From positions 1-5,867 of the forward strand of contig DAOVVO010000085.1 in NCBI GenBank assembly GCA_030637135.1: a DNA stretch of 5,867 bases, read 5' to 3'. This stretch comes from Nitrospirota bacterium. Lineage in GTDB: Bacteria > Nitrospirota > Thermodesulfovibrionia > UBA6902 > BMS3Bbin08. The position numbers and the translations under genes are program-made. The first letter of the stretch is position 1. Every line of letters starts with the position of its first letter. Below, one piece after another: positions 4,749 through 5,867 of this stretch. The notes below the pieces were generated by a model. The model did not search any database. It was given only the letters and a program-made list of their open reading frames with translations, and was not told the DNA's origin.

Positions 4749-5580
4749 ACTGCTTTATATTTTCAAGCCGGGCAATTCTCTCCTCCATTGGTGGGTGTGT
4801 ACTGAACAGTTTAGTGATTCTCCCGCCTCTGAGTGGATTTACAATAAACATGTGCGCTGTAGAAGGTTGTGCCTGGAGAGGAATCTTCTGCGATGCCATA
4901 TGAAGTTTCTTCAGGGCATTTGATAAATATCTTGGATTACCGGCGACCTTTGCACCACCTGCATCTGCGACATATTCTCTTGATCGGGATATCGCCATCT
5001 GTATAAGTATGGCAGCAATGGGTGCAAGAATCATCATGGCAATAGATGCCAGAGGATTTCCGTCTTCATCATCTCTTCCACCGAATATCAGTGCCCATTT
5101 TGCCATGTAAGCAAGGTAGCTTATAGCACCGGCAATGGTTGCTGCAATTGTACTTATGAGGATGTCCCTGTGTTTTATATGGGAGAGTTCATGTCCTATT
5201 ACCCCTTCAAGCTCCTCAACACTCAGCATTCTCATTATACCTGTGGTAACCGCAACCGCTGCATGATCCGGGTTTCTGCCTGTTGCAAAGGCATTGGGCT
5301 GGGGTTGGTTGATAATATAAATTTTTGGCTTGGGGATCCCGGCTCTTTGAGAGAGCCTTCTTACCATTGCATGCAGTTCAGGAAATTCACCCGAATTCAC
5401 CTTCTGTGCGCTGTACATTTTCAATACGATCTTGTCACTGAACCAGTATGAAAATGCATTCATCATCAATGCAAATATAAGGGCCATTGTCATACCTGTG
5501 CGACCACCGAAAGCAGCTCCTGCCCACACGAGGAGAAGCGTAAGGCCGACCATGAGTCCCATTGTTTTAAGCGTATTCAT
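4747..5580 (-). CDS. htpX: Membrane zinc metalloprotease HtpX (M48B)
   Basis: An inner-membrane endoprotease of quality control that cuts misfolded membrane proteins, with its active site on the cytoplasmic side. Its 277 residues are close to the usual family length. Hydrophobic segments lie at about 4-22, 28-47, 140-163 and 176-197. The catalytic motif is HELSH at 130-134 within GHELSHIKHRD (zinc ligands His130 and His134, catalytic Glu131). The third ligand is Glu202 in SREYVADAGGA. QPNAFATGRNP at 94-104 and FSTHPPMEERIARLE near 259-273 are further HtpX/M48B signatures. The ATG at 5580 has a perfect AGGAGG nine bases upstream. It is transcribed toward mqnE but separated from it by 531 bases of repeats, so it is probably its own unit. 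All key residues are present. Confidence 0.97.
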   Translation of the reverse strand: MNTLKTMGLMVGLTLLLVWAGAAFGGRTGMTMALIFALMMNAFSYWFSDKIVLKMYSAQKVNSGEFPELHAMVRRLSQRAGIPKPKIYIINQPQPNAFATGRNPDHAAVAVTTGIMRMLSVEELEGVIGHELSHIKHRDILISTIAATIAGAISYLAYMAKWALIFGGRDDEDGNPLASIAMMILAPIAAILIQMAISRSREYVADAGGAKVAGNPRYLSNALKKLHMASQKIPLQAQPSTAHMFIVNPLRGGRITKLFSTHPPMEERIARLENIKQ

Positions 5581-5589
5581 TTGTTGTTG

Positions 5590-5595
5590 CCTCCT
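5590..5595 (-). promoter_or_regulatory. Shine-Dalgarno sequence of htpX
   Basis: A perfect AGGAGG on the minus strand, nine bases before the ATG at 5580. It is the strongest ribosome-binding site in the window and fixes the htpX start. Confidence 0.85.
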
Positions 5596-5665
5596 GGAGA
5601 GTATGTAAAATTTTCTTTATTCTTTTTTCGGAAATTGTGCTTTTTGTTTTAAGAGTTTGCTACGT

Positions 5666-5695
5666 ATTGTAATAAGAATATTGTGGTAAAAGCAA
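5666..5695 (-). promoter_or_regulatory. Weak candidate sigma-70-type promoter for htpX
   Basis: On the minus strand TTGCTT (5695-5690) and TACAAT (5671-5666) are separated by 18 bases. The -10 box is one base from consensus; the -35 box matches only at TTG. It lies about 85 bases upstream of the htpX ATG, in AT-rich DNA, just downstream of a palindromic repeat. This is position and consensus only. Confidence 0.3.
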
Positions 5696-5728
5696 TGACC
5701 CGATGAAATCAAAAGTCGAAACTGTTTG

Positions 5729-5760
5729 CCCCGTTAAAGATTGTAAAATCTCTAACAGGG
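5729..5760. repeat. CCCCGTTAAAGATT palindrome, copy at the right end
   Basis: AGATT (5738-5742) pairs with AATCT (5747-5751) around GTAA. After an A/C mismatch, GTTA (5733-5736) pairs with TAAC (5753-5756), and CCC (5729-5731) pairs with GGG (5758-5760). It is the same family as the palindrome at 1065-1095: both give the peptide LEILQSLT when translated in one frame. It lies upstream of htpX. Confidence 0.75.
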
Positions 5761-5810
5761 TTTGCCGAAACGGATGTATATGCTGAAGATAAAAAAATAA
5801 AAGAGCGGGC

Positions 5811-5834
5811 ATAGTTTTGATACATTCGGCGGCA
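5811..5834 (-). repeat. 24-base dispersed motif, copy B (inverted)
   Basis: On the minus strand this reads TGCCGCCGAATGTATC followed by AAAACTAT, matching 4450-4473 at 22 of 24 positions. The remaining right edge (5761-5867) shows no gene; a small hairpin, ACTCA (5846-5850) with TGAGT (5857-5861), lies beside it. Confidence 0.7.
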
Positions 5835-5867
5835 TAGTTCGATAAACTCACTATCCTGAGTGAAATC

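Noticed and set aside
5660..5851. Minus-strand open frame of 63 codons upstream of htpX
   Set aside because: It overlaps the CCCCGTTA palindrome and the 24-base motif, has no ribosome-binding site, and shares its only familiar peptide with another repeat copy.

Overview
The window is bacterial, and every gene I can support lies on the minus strand. It holds a set of conserved housekeeping genes set in DNA crowded with small palindromic repeats. In transcription order (right to left) they are: htpX, a membrane zinc protease (5580-4747); mqnE, aminofutalosine synthase, broken by one in-frame TAG (4215-3130); mqnC, the cyclic dehypoxanthinylfutalosine synthase (3139-1988); a secreted protein with an Ig-like part and a degenerate HAD-like part (1984-1265); and a SurA-like periplasmic parvulin (895 to beyond the left edge). 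A futalosine-type menaquinone pathway, a SurA-like chaperone (which implies an outer membrane) and the moderate base composition fit a Gram-negative anaerobe or microaerophile, for example of the Nitrospirota or Desulfobacterota kind. That placement is inference: no marker gene is present.

The mqnE, mqnC and secreted-protein genes form a tight operon. mqnE and mqnC overlap by 10 bases, and the third gene starts with GTG three bases after the mqnC stop. MqnE makes aminofutalosine, and MqnC later cyclises dehypoxanthinylfutalosine, so the two radical SAM enzymes are separate steps of one route. htpX has its own strong Shine-Dalgarno sequence and a weak candidate promoter. The surA-like gene is a separate unit beyond a 369-base gap.

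The most notable observation is that mqnE is intact from start to end except for codon 238, which is TAG. MqnE homologs have Gln there, and the paralogous mqnC has CAG at the matching place. This is either a fresh nonsense mutation, an assembly error, or recoding. The four terminal stop codons visible in the window are all TAA.

The three gene-poor stretches (896-1264, 4216-4746, 5581-5867) hold no gene I can support but are packed with repeats. One family has the arms CCCCGTTAGA/TCTAACGGGG and appears in all three gaps. An element of about 300 bases at 4254-4555 has near-perfect inverted ends and three successive stem-loops inside. A 24-base motif occurs at 4450-4473 and, inverted, at 5811-5834. 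Simple-sequence-like DNA of the GGAATTCGGAGT type also seems to sit in frame inside mqnC and mqnE.
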